A stretch of DNA of 64,000 bases from an uncultured Pirellulaceae bacterium. Lineage in GTDB: Bacteria; Planctomycetota; Planctomycetia; Pirellulales; Pirellulaceae. The stretch spans positions 1 through 64,000 of the forward strand of contig CALJOA010000034.1 in assembly GCA_937981585.1 (NCBI GenBank), in the 5' to 3' direction. The position numbers and the translations under genes were made by a program. Each line of letters begins with the position of its first letter. Position 1 is the stretch's first letter. Of the stretch, positions 25,254 through 33,840 are shown piece by piece. The notes beneath the pieces were generated by a model. It worked only from the letters and a program-made list of their open reading frames with translations, was not told the DNA's origin and searched no databases.

Positions 25254-28200
25254 ATGATCAAAGCCGGGCACGCTGATAAACAGCTTAGGAAATGGCTCTT
25301 GGATGGGGCGCTCGACTCAGATACTCCACTTGAAGTTCTTGCTCCGCGCCTGAAAAAGCTTCCGACAAAGTTGAAGCATATCGTCTACGCACTCTATAAC
25401 TCCAATGAAAACGGCGAAGCCGACTATGGCGAAGAGTTCCGCAAGTTCAGCGATCAACAAGAAATTGAATTCGCGAAGCTTTCGGCCGCAGATCGAAAAA
25501 AGTTGCTAACGGCGCTTTTTGGAAAACTCGCCAGCGACGTGGAATACGGACTTAAATGGATCGTTAAAACGGGGCGGATAATCTTCGGCGCTGAATTTTT
25601 TCCGACCAAACCTTCCAAGGCAGAAGTGGTTCGGGGACAGTTTGCTTTCCTTAAAGGAATAAACGATCTCAGCTATTTCGATCCGACGATTCTCTCCATT
25701 CAATGGCTCGCGGCATGGGTCGGCCACATCAATATCGACTGGCGAATTGGGTTGAGCTATTCCAAGTCGGCAAGGAAGCTGTTGGCTTCGGCAATTGATC
25801 GCGGCGGAAAACCAGGCGCCGCCGTCTTGGACACCCTGTTGAAGTCGATGACCAAAGACCACGAGATTGGTATCCCTGGTGTCCACGTCAACGAAACGTT
25901 GATGATGGCTTCGAGTACTCGGGGGTGGGAAGCGGTCGAGAAGCTGCTGCTCGCTGCCAAACGCCAGGAGGGGGTAAGGCAATCGATTCTCGATTCGTTG
26001 TCCGATGCCCATCCGAAGGCTTTCAAGCGTTTGATCAACGCGATCGTTGAAAACAATCTGACGAGGTACAGCTCCGTCATTTATACGCTCAACTCTGCGT
26101 TTGGCACCGGCTGGGAAGCCAAGAACTCCAAAAAGTTCAACAAGGTGCTGGTTAAGTTTAATGAGATGTTGGAAAAACCGACCGCCGCCAAAAAGGCGAT
26201 CTCCGGCGATGATGCCGAGCTGGCGTTTTTTGGGCTTTGGGCGGTCGGGGTTTCTGATTTGGATGCGAGCCTTAAGTTGGCGCGCGGCTTGTTGAAACAC
26301 AAGGATCCAGAATTTCGCTATGTCGCGGCTATGCATGCGGGCAATGTGGAATCCGATGAGGCCATGACGTTAAGAGCCGAACTGTTGGGCGACGAGGACC
26401 TGCGCGTTGTCAACGCGGCCATTACCGGAGGTGGGGGCCCGGACCATTACTGCTCCCTGATAAACGTTGTCAACAAACGACAAGCGGACTTGGTATTCAA
26501 GAACGTCGAGTTTCAATTGGAACGCGTTTCCAAAAAAGGAACCAAATTGCCGGCTTGTGTTTGGCCGTGGACGGAGGACAAACTACGACAATGCCAGGTC
26601 GCCGACCTGTTGTTTGAAGTGCATCGCCATTCAGAGGCAATTAAGAATCTACCGTTGGAGCGGATAAAGCAGTGGATGCCGGCGATGTCGTCGCATGTTC
26701 GAGGGGCCGTCATTGGCTGGTTTGCTCAGGCAAAAAAATGGGACAAAAAGACTCGAGCATTCATGTTCGAGTTCGTTGGCGATAAATCTGCCGCTGCAAG
26801 TGAATCGGCTATTAATGCAATTCAGAAATTAAAACTGACCACGGAAGAAGCTTTGATTTTGGAAGGCTATTTGAGCCGGACCTCAACCGGAGTTCGGCAA
26901 GGCATCTTTGATGTGCTACTCAAACAAAAAGACGCCTTTGTTTTTGATTCTGCCGAACGTTTGCTTCATGACGGCTTAAAGCCGCGTCGCATGGCGGGAT
27001 TGGAATTGCTTCGTCGGCTTGCCGAGGATGATCGCGATCGTGAGCAGTGTGCCAAACTGGCAAACGGCTATCAAGACTCGCGAAAGAAGCTGCCCAAGGA
27101 CGAAAAACTACAGATCGACGCTATTCTGGAATCGGAATCAGAAAAACTGACGTTCGACAATTGTCTTGGCTTGATGGAGTTGGACAAACGGACTCCAGTC
27201 AAGCAGCCGAAAAAACACAATGTAAAGGCTTGGACGCCTGCTACTGTGAAGCTGTTGGCTTCGCTGGGAAAGTTTATTCAAGACAATCACAAAACCGAGT
27301 TCACCTATCGAGTCAACGACGAGCTGAAAACCGTACCACTTGGGACCATCGGTTGGTTCCCCTGTTCCTCGTGGGGAGAGCCTCTCGAAAAAGAAATTGA
27401 GCGTGTACCTTCGATCAGCCTGTTTCAGGATTGGTACGATAGTCTACCCACGAAATTGAAAGACAAAGACGGGATGGGGCTTGTTCGAGCGCTGTTGTTG
27501 ATCCAACTCGTCGATGCCTGGGGGTTTAATGATTTCAAGAGGTTCTGCAAAAAGTCAAAAAAACGCGCACCGCTCTTCAAGTTCTTAGGTGGCGAATGCA
27601 AAACTCCCAAAGTTAAAGTTGGTGGAATCCTGAACGATATTTTGTTCTGGCTCGTGCGAATGAACTTTCCCAAAAATGGGGTCAAGTCATGTTTGGACAT
27701 CGCCGAGACCGTCTATGCGTTGGTGCCACAAGAGGATTTGGTTGAACTAACGGTTGAAAAATCATCAAAGGAACTGGAACGTTGGGAATACGAGGAGACC
27801 TGGCGTGAATCGGGAGAGATCAAACGGTGGTATGAATTTGCTGATCGAATGTACAGCGATTTATCCAAGCCTCCTAAGCAACTGAAGCAGCGTTTTTGGG
27901 ATATAGAACATTGGCTTGACGAGCCAATTCCAGGCGCAGGCAGAGATCGTCCCAGTATCCAACTGCTCGCTTGGGCGTACCAAAACAAGAAAGCCAATAT
28001 CGTCGATGTCTATGATTCGCTGCTTGGACCGCATAGCCAACAGTCATACATGATGTACGCTTCTCTGGGGCAGCTAACGGCGAGGGCATTCGACAAAGAA
28101 ACAAAATTATTCATCCAAAAACCACCGGTGCGGAAGGCAATCGACAAAGTTGTTGAGCATTTGTTTGAAATCGAAATCGGTCGTGGCGAAACGGCGACTG

Positions 28201-30362
28201 TTGCCTCTGTACCGATTTTGGCAATTGGTTGCTTGCGAGGCGCTGACAAACTGCGACGGCTTTTGACTGAGATCGAGAAAAACGGGTTTAAGAAAAACAG
28301 AAGTTACAGTCGTTCAACGTCAGACGTTCGGCTGGCAACGTTCACTGAGCTAGTTGAGAAGACTTACCCGGCCGATGCAGATACTCCGGCCAGTTTTGCC
28401 AAGATGATGAAGACGGAGCTAAAGTCAGATTCGATTTCCGAACAGCGATTGCTTCAGTTGGCGTTTCTCGCGCCGCAATGGGCCGACCATGTTGGTCAGA
28501 CGCTTGGTTGGAAGGGGTTTGATGAGGCGCTTTATTGGTTCATCGCTCACATGAAATACGCTTGGGGAGCTCAACAAGCGTTCCAAACCCAAGCCGACTT
28601 GGAAGCGCAAGTTGAGGCCGATGATGACTACGATGAGCATGCTCCGGAAAAGCTGACTCGCTGGGAACGCATCATTCGTGAACGGACAAACTTGACCAGC
28701 AATGAGCGAGCTGACGGAGCTATCGACGTCGATTGGTTCATCAACGCATACAAGTCGCTTTCTCCAGCACGGTGGAATGCGATGGCAGACGCCGCCAAAT
28801 TTGCGGCTTCGTCAGCTCAAGCTAAACGGGCGCAATTGATTTCGGAAGTACTGCTCGGTAAAGCATCCAAAAAGTCGCTGGTCGATGGTATCAAGAAAAG
28901 AAATTTGAAAGAGAACGTACGTTTGCTTGGGTTGTTGCCGTTGCCTGCTGGCGCCAAGCGAGAGAAAGAGTTGATTGACCGCTACGAAGTATTAGAGGCC
29001 TATCGAAAGTACGCCAGCAAATTGAGTTCACTCAGTCGCCCTGAAGCATTTCGCGCGTTGGAAATTGGCATGCAGAATCTTGCCGCTACTGCGGGCTATC
29101 CCGATCCGATGCGCTTGCAATGGGCGTTGGAAGCGGCCAGTACTGCGGATCTCGCGGCCGGGCCAATCACGGTATCCAAGGGCGACGTTTCGTTTACGCT
29201 TGAACTGGACGAGGACGCGGCGCCTCTTTTGTCGGTCAAGCGAGGTGAGAAGCTCTTGAAATCGCTTCCCAAAACGGTCAGCAAAGAGAAGAAGTTTGTC
29301 GCCCTTCGCGAGCGCGCCAGACACGTTAAGCAGCAGGCATCGCGGGTCAAGTCATCGCTCGAGTCCGCCATGTGTCGAGGCGATTTATTTTCGGGCGGCG
29401 AGTTGTCGCAGTTATCTGGGCATTCGGTGCTGTGGCCGCAACTTCAGCGGCTGGTTCTGGTTTGTGGCAAACGGATGGGCTATCCGGTCAAACGTGGTAA
29501 GGCGCTTCGCGACTATGCCGGGAAGTTTCATACAGTCAAGAAGACAGATGAACTTTACATCGCCCATCCGCACGACTTACTCAAATCGAAACAATGGCCC
29601 AAATGGCAGAGAGAGTGTTTTAACATCGAACGGCTTCAACCGTTCAAGCAGGTGTTCCGCGAGCTTTACGTTGTTTCGGCTCAAGAGAAAAAGGGCAAGA
29701 CGTTTTCGAGTCGCTACGCTGGCCACCAGGTCAACCGGCGCCAGGCGTTTGCGCTTTGGGGGCGTCGCGGTTGGTCAGTTGACGAGTATGAGAATGTCTG
29801 GAAGTCGTTCCACGCGGAGGACATCAACGTGAGCGTGGGCTTTAATTTCGGACTCACCACTCCGCTGGAAGTCGAAGGCTTGACGCTTGAAAACATCACT
29901 TTCCAGTCCAGAAGAATCTACAAACAACTCAACCTGGCTGAAGTTCCCGCTCGCTTATTCAGCGAGGTAATGCGTGATCTGGATTTGGTCATCAGCGTCG
30001 CCCATGTCGGTGATGTCGATCCAGAAGTAAGCGCCTCGACGGTTGAGATGCGACGGACTCTACTTGCCGAGACTTGCCAGTTGTTGAACTTGAAGAATGT
30101 AAAGCTGAGCCCAAAATCGAATCACGTTTCTATCAAGGGCTCAATCTCTCAGTACACCGTGCACTTAGGTAGTGGTGTGGTTCACAAGCTTCCCGGCGGG
30201 GCGGTTTGTTTGGTCCCGGTTCATTCTCAACATCGCGGCCGAATGTTCTTGCCATTTGCTGACAACGATCCCAGAACCGCAGAAGTGATCTCCAAAACGT
30301 TGATGCTCGCGCGCGATGAAGAGATTGATGATCCGATTTTACTTGAACAGATTTTGAACTGA
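25254..30362 (+). CDS. giant DUF4132 (MolR/YehI-like) protein
   Basis: 1702 residues, no signal peptide or membrane segment, so probably cytoplasmic. The N-terminal two thirds are helix-rich and look like HEAT/ARM-type solenoid (for example GLLKHKDPEFRYVAAMHAGN). The C-terminal part carries the DUF4132 pattern: PFKQVFRELYVVSAQE, TFSSRYAGHQVNRRQAFAL and WGRRGWSVDEYE at about residues 1460-1510, then a hydrophobic-rich tail. E. coli MolR and YehI share this domain, and the molecular function is not known. In other genomes DUF4132 proteins are found with MoxR ATPase and VWA genes; none is here, and the only partner is the small Gly-Gly protein upstream. Confidence 0.85.
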   Translation: MIKAGHADKQLRKWLLDGALDSDTPLEVLAPRLKKLPTKLKHIVYALYNSNENGEADYGEEFRKFSDQQEIEFAKLSAADRKKLLTALFGKLASDVEYGLKWIVKTGRIIFGAEFFPTKPSKAEVVRGQFAFLKGINDLSYFDPTILSIQWLAAWVGHINIDWRIGLSYSKSARKLLASAIDRGGKPGAAVLDTLLKSMTKDHEIGIPGVHVNETLMMASSTRGWEAVEKLLLAAKRQEGVRQSILDSLSDAHPKAFKRLINAIVENNLTRYSSVIYTLNSAFGTGWEAKNSKKFNKVLVKFNEMLEKPTAAKKAISGDDAELAFFGLWAVGVSDLDASLKLARGLLKHKDPEFRYVAAMHAGNVESDEAMTLRAELLGDEDLRVVNAAITGGGGPDHYCSLINVVNKRQADLVFKNVEFQLERVSKKGTKLPACVWPWTEDKLRQCQVADLLFEVHRHSEAIKNLPLERIKQWMPAMSSHVRGAVIGWFAQAKKWDKKTRAFMFEFVGDKSAAASESAINAIQKLKLTTEEALILEGYLSRTSTGVRQGIFDVLLKQKDAFVFDSAERLLHDGLKPRRMAGLELLRRLAEDDRDREQCAKLANGYQDSRKKLPKDEKLQIDAILESESEKLTFDNCLGLMELDKRTPVKQPKKHNVKAWTPATVKLLASLGKFIQDNHKTEFTYRVNDELKTVPLGTIGWFPCSSWGEPLEKEIERVPSISLFQDWYDSLPTKLKDKDGMGLVRALLLIQLVDAWGFNDFKRFCKKSKKRAPLFKFLGGECKTPKVKVGGILNDILFWLVRMNFPKNGVKSCLDIAETVYALVPQEDLVELTVEKSSKELERWEYEETWRESGEIKRWYEFADRMYSDLSKPPKQLKQRFWDIEHWLDEPIPGAGRDRPSIQLLAWAYQNKKANIVDVYDSLLGPHSQQSYMMYASLGQLTARAFDKETKLFIQKPPVRKAIDKVVEHLFEIEIGRGETATVASVPILAIGCLRGADKLRRLLTEIEKNGFKKNRSYSRSTSDVRLATFTELVEKTYPADADTPASFAKMMKTELKSDSISEQRLLQLAFLAPQWADHVGQTLGWKGFDEALYWFIAHMKYAWGAQQAFQTQADLEAQVEADDDYDEHAPEKLTRWERIIRERTNLTSNERADGAIDVDWFINAYKSLSPARWNAMADAAKFAASSAQAKRAQLISEVLLGKASKKSLVDGIKKRNLKENVRLLGLLPLPAGAKREKELIDRYEVLEAYRKYASKLSSLSRPEAFRALEIGMQNLAATAGYPDPMRLQWALEAASTADLAAGPITVSKGDVSFTLELDEDAAPLLSVKRGEKLLKSLPKTVSKEKKFVALRERARHVKQQASRVKSSLESAMCRGDLFSGGELSQLSGHSVLWPQLQRLVLVCGKRMGYPVKRGKALRDYAGKFHTVKKTDELYIAHPHDLLKSKQWPKWQRECFNIERLQPFKQVFRELYVVSAQEKKGKTFSSRYAGHQVNRRQAFALWGRRGWSVDEYENVWKSFHAEDINVSVGFNFGLTTPLEVEGLTLENITFQSRRIYKQLNLAEVPARLFSEVMRDLDLVISVAHVGDVDPEVSASTVEMRRTLLAETCQLLNLKNVKLSPKSNHVSIKGSISQYTVHLGSGVVHKLPGGAVCLVPVHSQHRGRMFLPFADNDPRTAEVISKTLMLARDEEIDDPILLEQILN

Positions 30363-30477
30363 GTTTTCAGTTCCGTCGAAGTCGTTCTGAGCGTCGGCGT
30401 TTTTTTGATACTGATGCTCTGAAAAATGGTAATTTTGAAGTCATTGTTTCTGACCATTTTCAATATCGCATTCACTG

Positions 30478-30515
30478 TAGCGGAACGGCGCAAGCCGTCC
30501 GGTCGGGTCGAGCTT
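30478..30515. repeat. palindromic intergenic repeat, family C copy
   Basis: TAGCGGAACGGCGCAAGCCG followed by TCCGGTCGGGTCGAGCTT. It is the reverse orientation of the right part of the 6342-6425 copy. It lies in the gap after the DUF4132 gene. Confidence 0.65.
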
Positions 30516-30530
30516 GGGGTTTTATCAACC

Positions 30531-30596
30531 GTCATTCCCGCGCAGGCGGGGATCCATTTTAATGCTTCAATGGACTCCCGCCTGCGCGGGAGTGAC
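30531..30596. repeat. palindromic intergenic repeat, family D copy
   Basis: GTCATTCCCGCGCAGGCGGG and CTCCCGCCTGCGCGGGAGTG form the arms. The loop keeps GCTTCAATGGA seen in the 8518-8586 copy, so the whole unit is conserved and not only the arms. Confidence 0.85.
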
Positions 30597-30640
30597 TAAT
30601 TGGAAACCCAAAGCTTGCCAATGCAATCCAACGACAAAGT

Positions 30641-30710
30641 GGCACGGCGCAAAGCCGTCCGGTGGAACTTCTATCGCTTGGAAAACCGTAGGGATTGCGC
30701 CCTAACGCTA
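30641..30710. repeat. palindromic intergenic repeat, family C copy, long form
   Basis: GGCACGGCGCAAAGCCGTCC on the left and GTAGGGATTGCGCCCTAACG on the right, matching the two-part structure of the copy at 6342-6425 in opposite orientation. With the C and D copies just before it, the 379-base gap after the DUF4132 gene is mostly repeats. Confidence 0.65.
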
Positions 30711-30741
30711 CAAATTCGGTGCAGAATAACTTTGAAAACGT

Positions 30742-31452
30742 CTAATACTCAAACTTCAAACCCAAGAAGATGTTGTGAGCCCTGTAGGCAATTCCCAGGT
30801 TAATATCATCGTTGAGGTTGGCTTCGGTGGATTCAAAGAAACGATACTCAACAACCAGATCAGCCGCACGGCTCAACTTCGTCGCCACGCCGCCAATCGC
30901 TTGGTAGCTGAACGTCCCTGCGTCATTGTCAAACGCATCACCGGGTCGGTCGAGTTCAATCGAAGACCAACCCAAGCCAGCTCCGACGTAGGGCGTAAAT
31001 CGACTAGAGGTCTGGAGGTCAAAAAGGAAATTCTTCATCACCGAATAGGCGCGTAGCGTTTCGTCAGGGCCAATGACAGACACATCGTTTTCTCGAAGAG
31101 CCAATTCAATCTCAGAACGCAACCGATAGTTATGACGTCGGCCAAATGCAAAGCTCAGTGCCGAGCCACTTGATGCTCCAAAACCCGAGCCAGGTAAATC
31201 TCCACCAGATTCAAGCGAAACATTTGGTCCAGTGTCGAGGAAGTTGGCACCGCCCATCAGCGTGAGGGTTCTCGTGAACTCAGGTGCGAACAGTCCCCCC
31301 AGCGGCTTTTGAGAATTCGCCTGATACATCTGGTCTATCGAACCTTCAATAGCTGGTTGATAGCTCCCATAATGAGACTGCGCTAGGCAAATCGAATCTC
31401 CAACAAACAACAGAACCAGAAAGTAGAAAGAGATTCGCAGGAGGGTATTCAT
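30742..31452 (-). CDS. outer-membrane beta-barrel protein
   Basis: 236 residues with a signal peptide (LLRISFYFLVLLFVGDSICLA). After a short linker the sequence alternates polar and hydrophobic residues in strand-sized blocks with Gly and aromatic residues, for example TPYVGAGLGWSSIEL and DLVVEYRFFES. The last strand ends in Tyr (FLGLKFEY), the usual C-terminal signal for Bam-dependent insertion. It looks like a small OmpA/OmpW-type barrel of about eight strands. Cargo or ligand cannot be read from the sequence. It precedes a remnant of a glycosyltransferase gene and the PEP-CTERM gene. Confidence 0.82.
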   Translation of the reverse strand: MNTLLRISFYFLVLLFVGDSICLAQSHYGSYQPAIEGSIDQMYQANSQKPLGGLFAPEFTRTLTLMGGANFLDTGPNVSLESGGDLPGSGFGASSGSALSFAFGRRHNYRLRSEIELALRENDVSVIGPDETLRAYSVMKNFLFDLQTSSRFTPYVGAGLGWSSIELDRPGDAFDNDAGTFSYQAIGGVATKLSRAADLVVEYRFFESTEANLNDDINLGIAYRAHNIFLGLKFEY

Positions 31453-31656
31453 GGCGATCCAGAATTACAAAGTTGGCAGGCGTTTCAATCAATTCGACAT
31501 ATATTAGCTGCGCCTGCTGATAAACCGCGTTGGCTGACTCAGCCAAAATTTTGGCCAAACTCAACGGGAACTTTGTTAAATGCCCAGTCAGAATATCTTG
31601 ACATCCGTTTGGTAGCGCTTTGTCGGTCGTGATCGACTGATGGTTCTTGCCATGAA

Positions 31657-31735
31657 CGCTGAGGTTGTAGATCAAGTTTGTCAATGCAGATCCCACAAAG
31701 ACGGCTACGAAACGACGCTTGGTCATTGGAGCAGC
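31657..31735 (-). pseudogene. remnant of a glycosyltransferase C-terminus
   Basis: The minus-strand sequence starting around 31735 encodes APMTKRRFVAVF followed by VGSALTNLIYNLS. The intact glycosyltransferase at 32475-33734 has APMPKRRFFDVF followed by AGVALTHLIYGVS, 15 of 23 identical from the Met onward, and the DNA also matches. The similarity stops at both ends, so this is a broken duplicate, now abutting the 3' end of the PEP-CTERM gene. An open frame continues to 31346 but overlaps the barrel gene and has no other support. Confidence 0.7.
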
Positions 31736-32364
31736 TATCGGCGTCGACGCATGATACCTGCAATTCCAATCAAACCAACGACGGCCAAGCTACTTGGCTC
31801 GGGTACTGCGATACTACCCAATGTTGACGAAGCGAATAAGTAATCGCCAGCTTGTTCACCAGTTTCGCCAAAACCCAACTGAATTGTGTTCCCACCAAGC
31901 CCACTGACATCAATAAAATTTCCACCGGTCCAAATACCTGCCCCCTGAGCGACACTATCTCGAATTCCGTCTCCCCCCCAAGCGATGTAATCTTCAATAG
32001 CCGCAGAAGACCCAAAGGAATTGGTGTTATAGAACGCGAATTCGCCGCCTGCATCCGGTAAGAAACCGGCAGCAACGTCCAGGACCAGCACATCACCTGC
32101 TTCAAGAGTCAGATCAGCTACGCCGCTTGCTTCAAAACTGGCGTTATTGATTGAGATCGCGTTGCTCACTTGGCTGTAAAAGGGGCTGCCGTTGACTCGA
32201 TTGCAGACCCACCAGTTCGATATATCTATGTCCGCGCCGCCATCGTTAGTGATTTCAATGATATCATTCGCCAAATCTACTTCTGTAATACGGATTTGGG
32301 CATTTGCCACCGAGGCCAGAATGCAACTGGCAATCAAAACAATTGCTGAAAGGGATAATTTCAT
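31735..32364 (-). CDS. PEP-CTERM protein with lamin-tail-like domain
   Basis: 209 residues. A signal peptide (LSLSAIVLIASCILASVANA) is followed by a domain starting IRITEVDLANDIIEITNDGG, with ISNWWVCNRV and LEAGDVLVLD. This is the pattern of the lamin-tail (LTD) fold seen in many exported bacterial proteins. The C-terminus is a PEP-CTERM sorting signal: VPEPSSLAVVGLIGIAGIM then RRRR. The protein would be handled by an exosortase and possibly anchored at the surface or joined to polysaccharide. It lies next to the glycosyltransferase cluster, fitting the usual link of PEP-CTERM with exopolysaccharide. No exosortase gene is in the window. Confidence 0.9.
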   Translation of the reverse strand: MKLSLSAIVLIASCILASVANAQIRITEVDLANDIIEITNDGGADIDISNWWVCNRVNGSPFYSQVSNAISINNASFEASGVADLTLEAGDVLVLDVAAGFLPDAGGEFAFYNTNSFGSSAAIEDYIAWGGDGIRDSVAQGAGIWTGGNFIDVSGLGGNTIQLGFGETGEQAGDYLFASSTLGSIAVPEPSSLAVVGLIGIAGIMRRRR

Positions 32365-32474
32365 GAGGTTTTATTCGATTAAGTTTAGGATATGTAACGC
32401 CTGCACATACCTAATGTCAGCACATCGCTGGTTTCTTTCATCTAATTTCAATAAAAGATATTTTTTGAAACGTC

Positions 32475-33734
32475 CTAAATTGAGACGTCGCCGCGGGTTT
32501 GTTTGGGCAGGTAGGGCGCGTAGTTGAGTCGCTTGATCTGGTTGCGGCTTTTTAGCTCATAAGTGATCTCTCGCCACTGGATCCGCCGCGCCAGGATCGC
32601 CCGAGCGCAGGAGACTCCGTAGATCAAATGCGTCAATGCAACTCCCGCAAAGACGTCGAAGAAACGACGTTTGGGCATTGGCGCAAGTGTCTGTCCACGC
32701 AGTTCACAGCTCCTGGCGACGCATTGACGAGTTGCTTCGTAAGATTTTGCGCACATCCAGCCGCTGGCGATCAAAGCCACAGCCGCAATCAGACTGGCAA
32801 CTGGCACGCCAGAAGGGAACCCAATGAACAGGATCGTGAAATTGGCGAGCATGACCCAGTTGCTGAATATCGCGTGAATGATCGAAAGATAGAACGTTGA
32901 TTCGTAAAGCCGTGACCAAGTCAACATTCGGGTGACCCAGCGGTTGGTATACCCAAACGTGCATGACTCGCGATTGACCATGATCAATGACGGAGCGAAT
33001 TCGACTTTCAGTCCGATGTCGTTGATCGCTTGCTTGATCGGCCCGTCATCAACTACCGATTGGCTCCAAATCTCTTCCAGTCCAGCATCGAAAATATCTT
33101 GCGTTCGCATCGCGAAACTGCCAGCCCAAGGGTTGGTGAAAATGATCGTGGGCACAATGGCCCCGGCGTTCCAGGTGCTTCTGATCAATGAGCCGATTCC
33201 CGATCTTGGTTCAGGCTCGAACCACTGGTTGCCTGTCACTCCTCCAACCGATGGGTCGGTCAACGGACCCATCAATTCGGCCAGCCACTGAGGATGTGGG
33301 GCAACGTCGGCGTCGAGGAAAGCAACATACTTGGTCCTTTCGTCGACCTCTCGAAGGGCTTGCACGATCGCATTGCATTTCAAGCTGCAAGTTTCGAGTG
33401 GACTTTCCATTTCAATAATAGAGAGCAGGTTGCGATCGTCATGCTGGGATTTAATCTTGTGGACGAGGTTCCAGGCTTCGTCAGTTTGGTGGTCGACGAT
33501 CATGTGGACCACATAGTTGGCGTAGTTCTGATTTAAAACGCCGCGCAGACAGGACTCCAATGACGGATCACAGCCGCGAACGCTGATAACGACAACCGCG
33601 TCTTCTTGTTGCGATTCAGGAAGCGGATTGGGATTGAGCGTATTGAATCGCCTTCGAAACATGATCGCGATCGCCCATTGCACACCGGCAGCGCCGATGA
33701 GCAAAAGTGCGTAGATGATCGAGATCAGAATCAT
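32475..33734 (-). CDS. membrane glycosyltransferase, GT2 family
   Basis: 419 residues. One N-terminal membrane segment (LISIIYALLLIGAAGVQWA) leads to a GT-A domain with DAVVVISVRGCDPSLESCLR, a metal-binding DxD in VAFLDADVAPHPQWL, and GGVTGNQWFEP. The C-terminal third has three or four more hydrophobic helices. It should add or polymerise sugars at the inner membrane, like ceramide glucosyltransferase-type or cellulose synthase-like enzymes. A broken duplicate of its C-terminus lies 740 bases downstream. It is the last gene of the minus-strand glycan cluster apart from the PEP-CTERM and barrel genes. Confidence 0.9.
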   Translation of the reverse strand: MILISIIYALLLIGAAGVQWAIAIMFRRRFNTLNPNPLPESQQEDAVVVISVRGCDPSLESCLRGVLNQNYANYVVHMIVDHQTDEAWNLVHKIKSQHDDRNLLSIIEMESPLETCSLKCNAIVQALREVDERTKYVAFLDADVAPHPQWLAELMGPLTDPSVGGVTGNQWFEPEPRSGIGSLIRSTWNAGAIVPTIIFTNPWAGSFAMRTQDIFDAGLEEIWSQSVVDDGPIKQAINDIGLKVEFAPSLIMVNRESCTFGYTNRWVTRMLTWSRLYESTFYLSIIHAIFSNWVMLANFTILFIGFPSGVPVASLIAAVALIASGWMCAKSYEATRQCVARSCELRGQTLAPMPKRRFFDVFAGVALTHLIYGVSCARAILARRIQWREITYELKSRNQIKRLNYAPYLPKQTRGDVSI

Positions 33735-33755
33735 TGGTTGGTTTTAGTTCATATA

Positions 33756-33828
33756 AGCCGTTTGGGCGTTTGAGCGCTAGACCCGGTTTGGTTGGGCCAA
33801 GCAACCGTGGCTAGCGCCAAAACGGCTC
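33756..33828. repeat. palindromic intergenic repeat, family B copy
   Basis: AGCCGTTTGGGCGTTTGAGC opposite CTAGCGCCAAAACGGCTC. The inside of the loop differs from the other two copies. It separates the GT2 gene from the next glycosyltransferase gene. Confidence 0.75.
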
Positions 33829-33840
33829 AGTTCAAATCGT

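Noticed and set aside
31346..31726. 126-residue minus-strand frame covering the glycosyltransferase remnant
   Set aside because: Only its first 23 residues resemble a known protein; the rest overlaps the barrel gene in another frame. I annotate the matching part as a remnant.
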